Below are positions 18,034 to 27,304 of a stretch of 64,000 bases of DNA, one piece after another; positions within the stretch are counted from its first letter, which is position 1; the number at the start of each line of letters is the position of its first letter. The notes beneath the pieces were generated by a model. That model searched no databases. It saw only the letters and a program-made list of their open reading frames with translations, and was not told where the DNA came from. Made by a program: the position numbers and the translations under genes. This stretch comes from a bacterium (lineage in GTDB: Bacteria; Zixibacteria; MSB-5A5; CAIYYT01). The stretch is from positions 186,001 through 250,000 of the forward strand of contig JADJGC010000023.1 of assembly GCA_016708315.1 (NCBI GenBank), given 5' to 3'.

Positions 18034-19122
18034 ATGAGTACAAAGAAACCTTCCTCACGCATTTCGAACAAGCTTGGCAAGATGCCAGGCTCCCTCATCT
18101 ATGTTGGCGTCGAACGCCGGGATCCAGTGACAATCGATGTCCTCCAATATTCCAACGACCAACACCAGGAATACCGCGCGGCATCGATCGATGACATTGT
18201 CGTACCGGCCGATCAGTCCCACATGGCGTGGATTAACATTGAAGGCGTGCACGACATCAGTATCATCGAGGGCATTGGACAGAAATTCGGCATCCACCCA
18301 TTGATGCTCGAGGATATCGTCAATACAAATAAACGCCCTAAGTTCGAGGACATGGGTGAATACATGGTAACCATGCTCAAGATGCTCTACATCAAACCGG
18401 GCACGGACGAAATTCTCGCCGAACAGGTGAGTTTGGTTATAGGGAAGAATTATGTAATCTCGTTTCAGGAAGTCGAAGGCGACGTCTTCGAGCCAATTCG
18501 TGATCGCATTCGCAGGACCATCCCTCGACAGAAATTCCTCGGTGCCGACTATTTGGCGCATGCCTTGATTGATGCCGTCGTTGATCACTACTTTATTGTC
18601 ATGGAGAGCATCGGCGACAAAGTCGAAGCAGCTCAAGATCACTTGATCAAGAACCCGAAGCCAGACAATCTGAACACAATATACTCTCTGAAACGTAAAC
18701 TCATCGACTTGCGCCGCTGTATCTGGCCGTTGCGAGAAGTTCTCGGAGCATTTGAGCGTTGCGAATCGCCGCTGATTCACGACTACACACGGCTGTATAT
18801 GCGTGATTTGTATGAACATGTTGTGCAGGTAGCTGATACCGTTGAAACCAATCGTGAAATGGTTTCCGGATTGCTGGAGATTTATCTAACGAGCCTGAGC
18901 AATCGCACCAACGAAATCATGCGATTGCTGACAGTGATTTCGACAATCTTCATTCCGCTGACATTTCTCGCTGGAGTCTATGGAATGAATTTTGACACTA
19001 ATGCCGGTCCTCTGAGCATGCCCGAGCTTGGACTCCCGCTTGGCTACATCGGATTCTGGCTCCTCTCTTTACTGATAGTTGGTGGGCTCTTGTGGTTCTT
19101 CAAACGGCGGAAATGGTTGTGA
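18034..19122 (+). CDS. corA: CorA family Mg2+/Co2+ channel
   Basis: 362 residues from the ATG at 18034. A long cytoplasmic alpha/beta domain (LMLEDIVNTNKRPKFEDMGEY is family-typical; quoted here up to LMLEDIVNTNKRPKFED) leads into two C-terminal TM helices. The pore signature YGMNF lies at the end of TM1 and the basic tail FKRRKWL follows TM2. The open frame starts at 17905, but the extra 43 residues lack resemblance to CorA and have no ribosome site. Inner-membrane pentameric divalent-cation channel. The 193 bp upstream of this gene hold nothing further that I recognise. Confidence 0.9.
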   Translation: MSTKKPSSRISNKLGKMPGSLIYVGVERRDPVTIDVLQYSNDQHQEYRAASIDDIVVPADQSHMAWINIEGVHDISIIEGIGQKFGIHPLMLEDIVNTNKRPKFEDMGEYMVTMLKMLYIKPGTDEILAEQVSLVIGKNYVISFQEVEGDVFEPIRDRIRRTIPRQKFLGADYLAHALIDAVVDHYFIVMESIGDKVEAAQDHLIKNPKPDNLNTIYSLKRKLIDLRRCIWPLREVLGAFERCESPLIHDYTRLYMRDLYEHVVQVADTVETNREMVSGLLEIYLTSLSNRTNEIMRLLTVISTIFIPLTFLAGVYGMNFDTNAGPLSMPELGLPLGYIGFWLLSLLIVGGLLWFFKRRKWL

Positions 19123-19161
19123 CGGCACCATTCTTAATCGAGAATCCTTTGTCCCGCTGAT

Positions 19162-20031
19162 ATGTCGTCATTCTTCCTATTGTTTGCAGTCGTCGTCTGG
19201 GGTTGGTCCTTCGTCGCGACAAAAATCTGTCTCGGCGAATTGAGCCCAATCGAACTTCTTGGCCTACGCGTCTTCATTGCTCTGCCGATTCTCTTCGCCA
19301 TGGCTCGGTTCAAAGGCGCAAAGCTTGTTCGAAACCCCAACGTCTACAAACAACTCGCCATTGGGTCGGCGATTATCACCGCTCATTTCCTGATCCAGAT
19401 TACAGGGCTTCAGTATACCTCTGCAACGAACACCGGATGGATCATCTCGATAACGCCGCTTGTGACCGTCGCTCTGTCTTATGTGTTTCTCAAAGAGCAG
19501 ATAAGTCGCTTCACCATAATTGGCATAGTCGTCGCAACAACCGGAATCTTGTTGCTTGTCTCGCATGGTAACTTGTTGAATTTTGAGTGGCTCAAAAGCA
19601 CCGGTGATTGGCTTATCTTGATATCCGCCCACACTTGGGCAATCTATACCGTGGCTACGCGCGACTTGACCCGTTCTCAGTCGCCTCTGATTGTTACGAT
19701 CGGCGTTCTTATTCCTACTGCCGTATTGATGCTCGTTTATATGCTTCTGACTTCGAATTGGGGCAGTTTCTTGCTCCTGTCAGTGAAGGTCTACATAGCA
19801 CTTGGCGTGTTAGCTATATTTGCCACGGCACTTGCACATTGGTTCTGGCAGGAAGGCGTTCGAGGAGTCGGAGCGGCGAGAGCCGGTATCTTTCTCTATC
19901 TTGAACCAATCGCTACTACGACTTTGGCAGTGCCGATGCTTAGTGAGCAGTTCGGCGTGTTTACTGCCATCGGTGGAGCATTGGTTCTGATCGGTGTTTA
20001 CATTGCTCAACAAAGGCAGAAATCGAAATGA
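19162..20031 (+). CDS. EamA/DMT-superfamily transporter
   Basis: 289 residues with about ten hydrophobic helices arranged as two EamA halves. The first begins FVVWGWSFVATKI-like (seen as VVVWGWSFVATKI) and contains LQYTSATNTGWIISITPL; the second ends in GAARAGIFLYLEPI and GGALVLIGVY. DMT transporters export metabolites or amino acids across the inner membrane; substrate cannot be read from sequence. The stop overlaps the acetyltransferase start by 4 bp (ATGA). Confidence 0.88.
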   Translation: MSSFFLLFAVVVWGWSFVATKICLGELSPIELLGLRVFIALPILFAMARFKGAKLVRNPNVYKQLAIGSAIITAHFLIQITGLQYTSATNTGWIISITPLVTVALSYVFLKEQISRFTIIGIVVATTGILLLVSHGNLLNFEWLKSTGDWLILISAHTWAIYTVATRDLTRSQSPLIVTIGVLIPTAVLMLVYMLLTSNWGSFLLLSVKVYIALGVLAIFATALAHWFWQEGVRGVGAARAGIFLYLEPIATTTLAVPMLSEQFGVFTAIGGALVLIGVYIAQQRQKSK

Positions 20032-20528
20032 GCGCCGTTTCAGTTGCCGCGCTCGACGATCACGATCGCGATTGGGTTCGGCTGATTCTTAGCGGACATT
20101 GGGGCGGACCAGAGATTGTCACGCGGGGTGCTGTACATCAAGGCGATCAACTCCCCGGCTTCAAGGCGTTGATCAACAATGTTGCGGTCGGATTGTTAAC
20201 TTATCGATTCTACCGCGACGAGTGTGAAATCATCTCTCTAAACAGCATGAGGGAACGGCTGGGGATTGGAACCATGTTGATGACAACGGTCTGTAACTGG
20301 GCCGCATCAAAACGATGTCATCGAGTCTGGCTGATTACCACTAATGACAATTCCTATGCCGTGAAACTCTATGAAAAACTGGGATTTCGAATTGCGGCCA
20401 TACACGAAAACGCTCTTCTGGAATCCCGAAAACTCAAACCTTCCATCCCAATGCTCGGATTCAATGGCATCGAAATTCGCGATGAAATCGAGATGGAGCT
20501 ACTGCTTCACAATCGCCCCCTGGTTTAG
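20028..20528 (+). CDS. GNAT family N-acetyltransferase
   Basis: 166 residues with the GNAT fold order. The acetyl-CoA-binding motif A region is RERLGIGTMLMTTVCNWA (Q/RxxGxG/A type), then VWLITTNDNSYAVKLYEKLGFR, the usual N-x-x-A-x-x-x-Y-x-x-x-GF signature. Acceptor unknown. Coupled to the EamA transporter by a 4-bp overlap, so the pair may act on and export the same compound, but that is inference. Its 3' end overlaps the convergent phosphoesterase gene by 4 bp. Confidence 0.85.
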   Translation: MSAVSVAALDDHDRDWVRLILSGHWGGPEIVTRGAVHQGDQLPGFKALINNVAVGLLTYRFYRDECEIISLNSMRERLGIGTMLMTTVCNWAASKRCHRVWLITTNDNSYAVKLYEKLGFRIAAIHENALLESRKLKPSIPMLGFNGIEIRDEIEMELLLHNRPLV

Positions 20529-21334
20529 ACGTGGGCAGCGATGAGCTTGCCGGCGGCTACGATGGGAGCAGCGTTTTGTTCAAGTTCGCGAAGTTGCACC
20601 TTACCACGGATTGAAATGGTTACGTACGTCGGCGCGTGCTTGCCTGTCCAGCAACCCGTATTGAAGTATCGAATTCCATTCTCGGGGAAGTCGATTTCCT
20701 CGGCGATGTGAGTGTGACCGCAGAATGCCGCAACGATACCTTTTCCTTTGCTAGATGCGTAGTTCACAATTCCATTTGCCACGGAGTCGTTAATGCGCAG
20801 CCAGGTCTTGCTCTTCTCTTTGACGAATCGGCTAATCCTCTGCTTTGGCCCGTCGAGCTGTTGAATCAGGTCGTAAATCCAAGACGGAACCTTGGAGATA
20901 TTCGGATAATTGATGATCCACTTGTCGAATTGTTGACCGTGCATCGCGAAGTAACGTCTTCCGGCGATTTCCCATTCATATTCTTCATGCACCCTGATTC
21001 CTACCAGATGTGCCATCAACGGAACCAGCAATTCGTCGTGATTGCCTAGAACCCAGACAACCTCCGCATTGCTCTCTTCGTCTGTGATTTCACGAAACAG
21101 GCTCACTAGCTTCCAAGCGTACTTGTCGAGACGGCTGAAATTAAGGTCATCAAATATGTCGCCAAGCAGGATCAACTTACGAAATCTCCATCGCCTCTTG
21201 TCGATGCGGTAAGACTCGATCAATTCAAGGCACTCCTTGGCGCGGCTAACGCGCGAACCAAGGTGAACATCGGAGACAATTAGCGTGTGGATCGGCTCCG
21301 GGGAATCTGTCAATTCCTCGATTTCGAAATTCAT
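20525..21334 (-). CDS. Metallophosphoesterase, UDP-2,3-diacylglucosamine pyrophosphatase (LpxH)-like
   Basis: 269 residues of the calcineurin-like fold with metal-binding blocks in order: SDVHLGS, LLGDIFDD, VLGNHDE, MHGQQFD and CGHTHIAE. In LpxH this enzyme cleaves UDP-diacylglucosamine in lipid A synthesis at the inner-membrane face. The spacing and the insert between GNHD and the late His motifs resemble the broader LpxH/YbbF-like family, so substrate is not certain. GGGAGAACC precedes the ATG. The GlpX-like gene lies 138 bp upstream on the same strand. Confidence 0.78.
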   Translation of the reverse strand: MNFEIEELTDSPEPIHTLIVSDVHLGSRVSRAKECLELIESYRIDKRRWRFRKLILLGDIFDDLNFSRLDKYAWKLVSLFREITDEESNAEVVWVLGNHDELLVPLMAHLVGIRVHEEYEWEIAGRRYFAMHGQQFDKWIINYPNISKVPSWIYDLIQQLDGPKQRISRFVKEKSKTWLRINDSVANGIVNYASSKGKGIVAAFCGHTHIAEEIDFPENGIRYFNTGCWTGKHAPTYVTISIRGKVQLRELEQNAAPIVAAGKLIAAHV

Positions 21335-21472
21335 GTGGTTCTCCCTTCATCAGTCAAAAGCATTCGTTCAACTGATAACGGAAGAACACTAAGGTTCTGG
21401 TAAGTTCTTGATTAGATTACTATTAATTCAACGACGGAGGGAGTCTCTCCTAAGTCGTTGATTACTTGAGGA

Positions 21473-23152
21473 TTACAGTTCCGAATTCACGAAGAGATCC
21501 GGCGCAGCTCTCTGCGTACATTGGATTATCTCACGATCGTGCTCGGTCAGTGCATTGCGTTCAATCAATCCCTGTACTGCCTTCTGCAGAAGCACCATCT
21601 TGTCGTGAATTGGGATTAGAGCCGGATAGTACTCGTTGTTGAAGAAAATCAAATAGCGTTCGCGAGTACGTTGATCATTTAGCATTTTTCCGATCGCCTG
21701 CTCGAGCTCGGCACCAGTCAGGTTCTCGAGTTCTGTCTTTGGTGATCTCATAAGAGCGCCGGTCGAAGCGAGATTATTCTGGCAGCGGAACACCATTTGC
21801 CACACATCAACCATACCGATCGAATTGACTACCAGGATATTAACGCTTATCCGCCCGCCTTCTGGTTCAGCTCGCACACCTTGCAAGTATGGAATAAAGA
21901 AATTGTCAGTTATCGCACCAAACGCGCTTATGCCGCCCGCCATTGGATCATCAAGGATGTCCTTGATAGTGAAGTATGGCTTACGTTGGAATCGCGCATC
22001 CTGAATCAGCATGAACTCTTCTTCAGTGAAGTGAAACCGTTCTTTCCACAGTTCTTCAGGCGCCAGATCCTTCCGGGTCAGAGATGACTGACTGGTCAAC
22101 ATACCAATCGCCTGTCCTCCGCGCCATACCAGCGGCAATACTCCGACGGCCCACTCGGCGGAGCCGCCAATCTCTCCAATCATACTTGACAAAGTTCGGC
22201 TATCCGGGAAGTTCAGGCCTTCCAGTCCAAGAACGATTCCAGGCATCAAATCCCCGTCCTTATCGAACGGCGTTGCAACTCCAGCTTTGTTCAATGTATC
22301 CATTGCAAAAGAATGGCGTGGACGATCAAGGAAGAACGTGCTCAATTTGTCTACGGAAGAATATCCGTGTGCCTGTGCCATGATCTCGGCGATTTCGACT
22401 AACTTGGTCTCGCGCGGATTGAATTCTTCGAAATGTACACCAGCCATCCACCGCTGGACATAAGTGTCCGGTAAGTGTCTTTTCACGCCGGACTCTGTAA
22501 CTACCATTGCCGTGAAACTGGAATGCGAGCCTTCTACGGACTTGGTTGTTCCGTCGATTACGTCATTTCCCAGCGACAAAAGTGACACATTCTGCGGCAG
22601 CTTCAGACCATACTTGGCGCGGTGTTCCGGCTTTCCAAAAACTGCTCCGACCGCGATTGTCGGATTGCCGCCTGCTTCGACCCCAGGTTTCACACGGACA
22701 CCCTCAGTGATCGCCGACTCAATAATAATCTCTTCGCCAACTGGTAATGTTTCGGCGGTGGTTTGCAGAACTTCCGCCATTACCTGAGCAGCAGTGCGAT
22801 CATTTGCTCGTTTGAGGTTGTCTTTTACTTCGTTCGTCACAAGATGCTTTGGTACGGCGTTTAGACTACCCCGTCCGTGAAGTCCCACTGAGATCGCCGA
22901 CAGCGCAGCGGAGACGATGACCGACTGGCGCACTTGGCGATTTCGCAGCGCCCCAAGATTGGATTTGGGATTTACTCGATTGGACAAGTTGAGAATAGCG
23001 CAGGCCTCAAGCTCAAGTTCGTAGTTTGCCAACACGGCGCGGTGGCGATGGTTAAACTCGATAACTCGATCTCGCTCGAAACCAAATTCGACCATCGGAC
23101 CTGTATACTTAAGTCTCTGAACAGCTACATCATAACGCAGGTTGTTCGCCAT
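21473..23152 (-). CDS. Divergent class II fructose-bisphosphatase (GlpX)-like protein, extended
   Basis: 559 residues, against about 330 for GlpX. The middle aligns in order with GlpX blocks as I recall them: HGRGSLNA (GlpX has GRGDKNT), EEIIIESAI (IVIGEGEI), NDVIDGTTKSVEG (VDPIEGTRMTAMG), LPDTYVQRWMAGV (PDMYMEKLIVG), RPRHSFAMDTLNKAGV (KPRHDAVIAEMQQLGV), GEIGGSAEWAVGV (GIGGAPEGVVSA), and GAITDNFFIPYLQGV. The loop acids in DVIDGT and the Glu in GGSAEW are kept; the Asp of GRGD is replaced by Ser and the GEGE motif is eroded. It may be an active sugar phosphatase with altered metal site or a non-catalytic relative. Extra regions at both ends are unrecognised. Confidence 0.6.
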   Translation of the reverse strand: MANNLRYDVAVQRLKYTGPMVEFGFERDRVIEFNHRHRAVLANYELELEACAILNLSNRVNPKSNLGALRNRQVRQSVIVSAALSAISVGLHGRGSLNAVPKHLVTNEVKDNLKRANDRTAAQVMAEVLQTTAETLPVGEEIIIESAITEGVRVKPGVEAGGNPTIAVGAVFGKPEHRAKYGLKLPQNVSLLSLGNDVIDGTTKSVEGSHSSFTAMVVTESGVKRHLPDTYVQRWMAGVHFEEFNPRETKLVEIAEIMAQAHGYSSVDKLSTFFLDRPRHSFAMDTLNKAGVATPFDKDGDLMPGIVLGLEGLNFPDSRTLSSMIGEIGGSAEWAVGVLPLVWRGGQAIGMLTSQSSLTRKDLAPEELWKERFHFTEEEFMLIQDARFQRKPYFTIKDILDDPMAGGISAFGAITDNFFIPYLQGVRAEPEGGRISVNILVVNSIGMVDVWQMVFRCQNNLASTGALMRSPKTELENLTGAELEQAIGKMLNDQRTRERYLIFFNNEYYPALIPIHDKMVLLQKAVQGLIERNALTEHDREIIQCTQRAAPDLFVNSEL

Positions 23153-23245
23153 TTAAACCTGTCCTTCTTATCTGCTTGTCATAAAAGGGAGTAAATGAAT
23201 CAACATCGAGATAATTATACAGCTTAATATCAAGCCAATCAAGCA

Positions 23246-25111
23246 TTATCTCTCTCGCGGACCGATCATGTTCTCCGGTGTCAAGAGCTTGTCAAGTTGT
23301 TCTACCGACAGCAACTTCTTCTCCAAAACCAAGTCATAAACACTTCGGTTAGTACGCAGCGCTTCCTTGGCCAGATCGGTCGAGACTTCGTATCCAAGGA
23401 CCGGATTGAGCGCTGTTACCAAACCGATAGAGTTTTGGACCATCTTTCGGCAGTGCTCCACATTCGCGGTGATTCCATCAATACACCTGTGCCTCAGCGT
23501 GAACATTCCATTCTTGAGAACCTCTATTGACTCGAATATACTATGAGCAATAATCGGCTCCATCACATTGAGCTGCAATTGCCCTGCCTCGGCGGCGAGT
23601 GTGACAGTCAGATCATTGCCGATCACCAGAAATGCAATCTGATTTACAACCTCCGGTATCACGGGATTCACTTTCCCCGGCATGATCGTCGACCCCGGCT
23701 GCATTGGCGGTAGATTAATCTCGTTCAATCCCGCGCGTGGACCGGATGATAAGAGCCGAAGGTCATTCGCGATTTTTGATAGCTTAATTGCGAGCCTTTT
23801 AATAGCCGAGGAGTACATAACGAATGCCCCGGTATCTTGTGTCGCTTCGACTAGATTCTTTGCCAGCTTTATGTCGAGCCCGGTGATCTCCCTCAACTCC
23901 TTAATTACCAGCTTTGAGTAACGAGGGTCGGCGTTGATCCCGGTTCCGATTGCTGTGCCGCCCATGTTTACCTCAAGAAACAGTGCCACATTCTGTTCCA
24001 GTCGATCAATTTCTTCTTCAAGCATAACCGCATAAGCTTCAAACTCCTGCCCCAGTGTCATGGGAACGGCGTCCTGAAGCTGTGTTCGACCCATTTTGAT
24101 CACGCTCTTGAACTCTTCAGCTTTGGCATAGAACGACGAAATCAACTGCTTAAGCACTTCGATTAGCTTGCCGTTGGCGTTGATCAGAGCAATCTTCAGC
24201 GCCGTCGGATAGGCGTCGTTAGTAGATTGTGATAGATTCACGTGGTTGTTGGGGTGGCAGTACTTATACTCGCCTCGCTCATAGCCGAGAATTTCTAGAG
24301 CGCGATTGGCGATGACTTCGTTTGCATTCATGTTCGTCGATGTACCCGCACCGCCCTGAATCATGTCCACCACAAATTGGGTGTGCCAGCGACCATTGGT
24401 GATCTCCAGGCAAGCCTGCACAACTGCGTTTCCAATTGGCTCCGGCAGTGCCCCCAACTGCATATTTGCCCGTGCCGCTCCCATCTTGACAACCGCTAAA
24501 GCCCGGATGAAGTCTGGATAATATGCCAGAGAGATACCGCTGATATTGAAATTCTCCAATGCACGCATCGTCTGGATACCATATAGATATTCCGACGGAA
24601 CTTCTCTGTCGCCGAGCAAGTCGTGTTCTGTGCGAGTTCGTCCAGAAACATATTGTGCTGCAACATTTACGACCCGCGTGCTCGCCTGACGCATCCTTCG
24701 CGAAATCACCCGGGCGATCCGGGAGATCAGTTTGAATCCAATAGTCGGCCGCTCGTTAGACAACTTGTAGAATTGATCCCGGCTAATAGTCAGCAGTGTC
24801 GACTTGACGAGAGTCCGCGCTGAAGTGTTATGCGGATAGTCCTCCATCAGCGCGCCTTCGCCAAGAAAATCGAACTTGGAGAATACTGTCAAGCGAGTCT
24901 CTTCATCATAGGGACTCCGCTTGAACAGCTCAATTTCTCCGTCATAAATGATGTACATTTGTTGGCGGGTCGTATTTTCTTCAAATAAGAGCGTCCCCGC
25001 TTCAAGCGTCATCTCAGTTACCTCAGCAAGAAGAAGGTTCCTTTCTTCGCTATCGAGGTCTTTGAACAGCTCGATATGTGTCAGGAACTCTCTGACTATA
25101 TTGACATTCAT
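23246..25111 (-). CDS. aspA: Aspartate ammonia-lyase with N-terminal cyclic-nucleotide-binding domain
   Basis: 621 residues. About 1-140 is a CAP_ED/cNMP-binding domain (LFEENTTRQQMYIIYDGEIELFKR, in part LFEENTTRQQMYIIYDGEIE; then FDFLGEGALMEDYPHNTSAR, the phosphate-binding-cassette region). About 165-621 is aspartase: TEHDLLGDREVP, NVNLSQSTNDAYPT-like HVNLSQSTNDAYPTA, GRTQLQDAVPM, and the flexible catalytic SS-type loop GSTIMPGKVNP. Aspartase deaminates L-aspartate to fumarate in the cytoplasm; plain aspartases are about 470 residues. GGAGAGAA precedes the ATG. The fusion suggests allosteric or targeting control. Choice of aspartase over fumarase C follows from the GTAIGTGINADPRY segment. 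Confidence 0.88.
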   Translation of the reverse strand: MNVNIVREFLTHIELFKDLDSEERNLLLAEVTEMTLEAGTLLFEENTTRQQMYIIYDGEIELFKRSPYDEETRLTVFSKFDFLGEGALMEDYPHNTSARTLVKSTLLTISRDQFYKLSNERPTIGFKLISRIARVISRRMRQASTRVVNVAAQYVSGRTRTEHDLLGDREVPSEYLYGIQTMRALENFNISGISLAYYPDFIRALAVVKMGAARANMQLGALPEPIGNAVVQACLEITNGRWHTQFVVDMIQGGAGTSTNMNANEVIANRALEILGYERGEYKYCHPNNHVNLSQSTNDAYPTALKIALINANGKLIEVLKQLISSFYAKAEEFKSVIKMGRTQLQDAVPMTLGQEFEAYAVMLEEEIDRLEQNVALFLEVNMGGTAIGTGINADPRYSKLVIKELREITGLDIKLAKNLVEATQDTGAFVMYSSAIKRLAIKLSKIANDLRLLSSGPRAGLNEINLPPMQPGSTIMPGKVNPVIPEVVNQIAFLVIGNDLTVTLAAEAGQLQLNVMEPIIAHSIFESIEVLKNGMFTLRHRCIDGITANVEHCRKMVQNSIGLVTALNPVLGYEVSTDLAKEALRTNRSVYDLVLEKKLLSVEQLDKLLTPENMIGPRER

Positions 25112-25252
25112 AAATTCTCTCCTTGGATCCCGCTGCCTAAACAGAGTGGCATCAATTCATCGACACCAAAGGTACATCTTCAGTCACTTCGAGACCAATG
25201 AAATTGTGTTTGTGACCTCCTAAAAAGCAGTTCATATTACTATTGTAACATC

Positions 25253-25885
25253 ATGCTTGAATGGCACCAATATCTCGAAATCTTGACGGCTATCCTCGTC
25301 ATTGTTGACCCCTTTGGGGCCATCCCGATATTTATTAGTATTACCTCCGACGAAAGCCCCAGACAAAGAGCGAACACCGCTCGAATCGCATCAATCACTC
25401 TGGCAGTCGTTTTGATTGGTGCAGCCTTTGCAGGTGAGCCTCTTTTGAAACTCCTCGGAATTCGCCTTGCCTCGTTTCAAGTCGGTGGTGGAATCCTGAT
25501 CTTGCTACTGTCGCTTTCGATGATTAACGCCAAGGTCAGCCCTACGAAACAAACCCCGGAAGAAGAAATCGAAGCCGTCGCCAAAGAAAATGTTGCAGTT
25601 GTGCCTCTTGCTGTACCGCTTCTTGCAGGACCGGCCGCAATCAGCACTGTCATCGTGTTTGCACACCGAAGCGAGGATTGGTCCGCCAAGGGATTCGTGA
25701 TATTCTCGGTGATACTCGTTGCACTATTGACCTGGATTCTCCTAAGGCTCTCAATACCGCTTAGCCATAAACTCGGACGAATCGGGATCAATACCTTTAC
25801 ACGTGCAATGGGCATGGTCCTCTCGGCAATTGCAATTGAGTTTATCGCTACTGGGCTTCTCCAGCTATTCCCCGGACTGGGCTAA
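25253..25885 (+). CDS. MarC family (UPF0056) integral membrane protein
   Basis: 210 residues with six hydrophobic helices. The family-typical start LTAILVIVDPFGAIPIFISI (20 residues) is followed by a conserved middle, VPLAVPLLAGPAAISTVI, and a late FTRAMGMVLSAIAIEFI. MarC proteins are inner-membrane proteins of uncertain function; the old link to multiple antibiotic resistance has not held up. Single gene, followed by the terminator at 25908. Confidence 0.9.
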   Translation: MLEWHQYLEILTAILVIVDPFGAIPIFISITSDESPRQRANTARIASITLAVVLIGAAFAGEPLLKLLGIRLASFQVGGGILILLLSLSMINAKVSPTKQTPEEEIEAVAKENVAVVPLAVPLLAGPAAISTVIVFAHRSEDWSAKGFVIFSVILVALLTWILLRLSIPLSHKLGRIGINTFTRAMGMVLSAIAIEFIATGLLQLFPGLG

Positions 25886-25907
25886 AGTAAGCATTTCTCC
25901 CATAAAG

Positions 25908-25937
25908 AATAGGGTCCCGATTTCTCGGGACCCTATT
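25908..25937. terminator. Bidirectional terminator between convergent genes
   Basis: A 13-bp perfect inverted repeat: AATAGGGTCCCGA at 25908-25920 and TCGGGACCCTATT at 25925-25937 with a 4-base loop. It lies between the marC-like gene (plus) and the gene ending at 25970 (minus) and can serve both. Confidence 0.85.
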
Positions 25938-25969
25938 ACACTAAGTTGAATATTCGATCTAATTATTGA

Positions 25970-26515
25970 TTACGGCTTGCCGTTGACCGACATGAACAAG
26001 ACGATATCCGTTACATCGATATCGAATGGTGTTTCGGCAGCAATGAAGTAATAGTGGAATTGCTCACCGAAAACGATTTCTTTGACCAGTTCGAAATTCA
26101 TCAAGTAATCGTATGACTCTTGCCATTCGATGTCACGTGTCTCACCAGCCGGTACAACTATGCCGTCAAGTACCAAAATACCGTTTGCCCGAATGGCCGC
26201 TTCGGTAGTGTAGTCCTTGTCGTTAGGCGATACATAAAGTTGGCCCGACGCGGCGGCATTTGAATTGTTCGTGATCCGACAGGCGAATCCGATATCGTCA
26301 ATACCGTTGATGTCTTCCTTGTGCTCCTGCCAATCATCATTCTCAGACAGATCCACATCACCGGAGGTGATCGTTTGTCCGGTGGCGGCACTCAAGTCGT
26401 CAAGATACTCAACAACCATCACATTGCCGGTCGTGATACAGCTTGCACCCATTGCAAAAAATGCGATTAATGCGACGGCTAACGTTCTGCTTCCAATAAG
26501 TATAAGTTTCTTCAT
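25970..26515 (-). CDS. Secreted protein or lipoprotein of unknown function
   Basis: 181 residues. The N-terminus MKKLILIGSRTLAVALIAFF is a signal sequence followed by AMGASC, a weak lipobox with Cys27. The mature part is acidic and beta-rich (SNAAASGQLYVSPND; GETRDIEWQESYDYL), consistent with an extracytoplasmic sandwich domain. No family recognised. It lies 6 bp downstream of the stop of the small barrel gene at 26522 on the same strand, so both are probably one transcript for envelope proteins. Confidence 0.6.
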   Translation of the reverse strand: MKKLILIGSRTLAVALIAFFAMGASCITTGNVMVVEYLDDLSAATGQTITSGDVDLSENDDWQEHKEDINGIDDIGFACRITNNSNAAASGQLYVSPNDKDYTTEAAIRANGILVLDGIVVPAGETRDIEWQESYDYLMNFELVKEIVFGEQFHYYFIAAETPFDIDVTDIVLFMSVNGKP

Positions 26516-26521
26516 CGTCGC

Positions 26522-27112
26522 TTACTCCGTGAATCCAAAGTAGTAATTGAGGCCGACAGTAACCAAACCGTTCTTGCGCGACCCTTTGTCGTCGCCGTTC
26601 GGATTGGCATCATCTTTGTAGGGGAAAATGAAGGCTTTGCCCCGAACATCAAGCGAGATTTGATCAGTAAACCCATATTCAAATCCCAATCCGAACCAGT
26701 AAGTACCCTTGGTTAAATCAGGAATACCCTTCTTCTCGAATTTAGAAGACGAAAGCCCGAGAATTCCGTAAGCTCCGAATCCTTTATAACCCATGATACT
26801 GCCGATTACGAGATCAACGCCGAAACTCGTATACTTGCCGCCCTCATGTGTCATGGTCTTATTCCAGCCGCCTTCGACATCATAGGAAGCATCGCCATTT
26901 TCGGCAAAAACGATGTTTGGCTCAATGGCTATTGAGCCCATCAACGGAATGCGTGCCTTTGCTCCAAAGGCAGTTCCGGATTCTGTGTCTTCTTGGGCGA
27001 TAGGAATATTCAGGCCGCCAAAGCCGCCTACAGAGAATCGGAATGCATAACTGGATGTGCTCAACATCAACACACACATTATTGCTACCAACACTTTAGC
27101 CTTTAGGTTCAT
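26522..27112 (-). CDS. Small outer-membrane beta-barrel protein
   Basis: 196 residues from the ATG at 27112, which has GGAGGT just upstream. The open frame continues to 27259, but the additional residues are not signal-like. The signal peptide MNLKAKVLVAIMCVLMLSTS ends near YAF. The mature part shows alternating hydrophobic strands and Gly-rich turns (FSVGGFGGLNIPI, GLGFEYGFTDQISLDVRGKA) and ends VGLNYYFGFTE with an aromatic penultimate pattern typical of OmpA-like eight-stranded barrels. Function unknown. Confidence 0.7.
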   Translation of the reverse strand: MNLKAKVLVAIMCVLMLSTSSYAFRFSVGGFGGLNIPIAQEDTESGTAFGAKARIPLMGSIAIEPNIVFAENGDASYDVEGGWNKTMTHEGGKYTSFGVDLVIGSIMGYKGFGAYGILGLSSSKFEKKGIPDLTKGTYWFGLGFEYGFTDQISLDVRGKAFIFPYKDDANPNGDDKGSRKNGLVTVGLNYYFGFTE

Positions 27113-27304
27113 TGTACCTCCATTTGGTTTGAAACCTTCGACTCTTAGACTTGTAAACTGTTGGAAGAAAATAGAGACTGATTTCGTCCTTGGCAACAAA
27201 AATCGCTGGGAGTGTCTCGGAAACTTGTTGCACACAGAACCGTGATTCTTTAAAATCACCCTTAACTAGCTAGAACACTTTGGTAGATTCAAGGAGAAGA
27301 TAAG

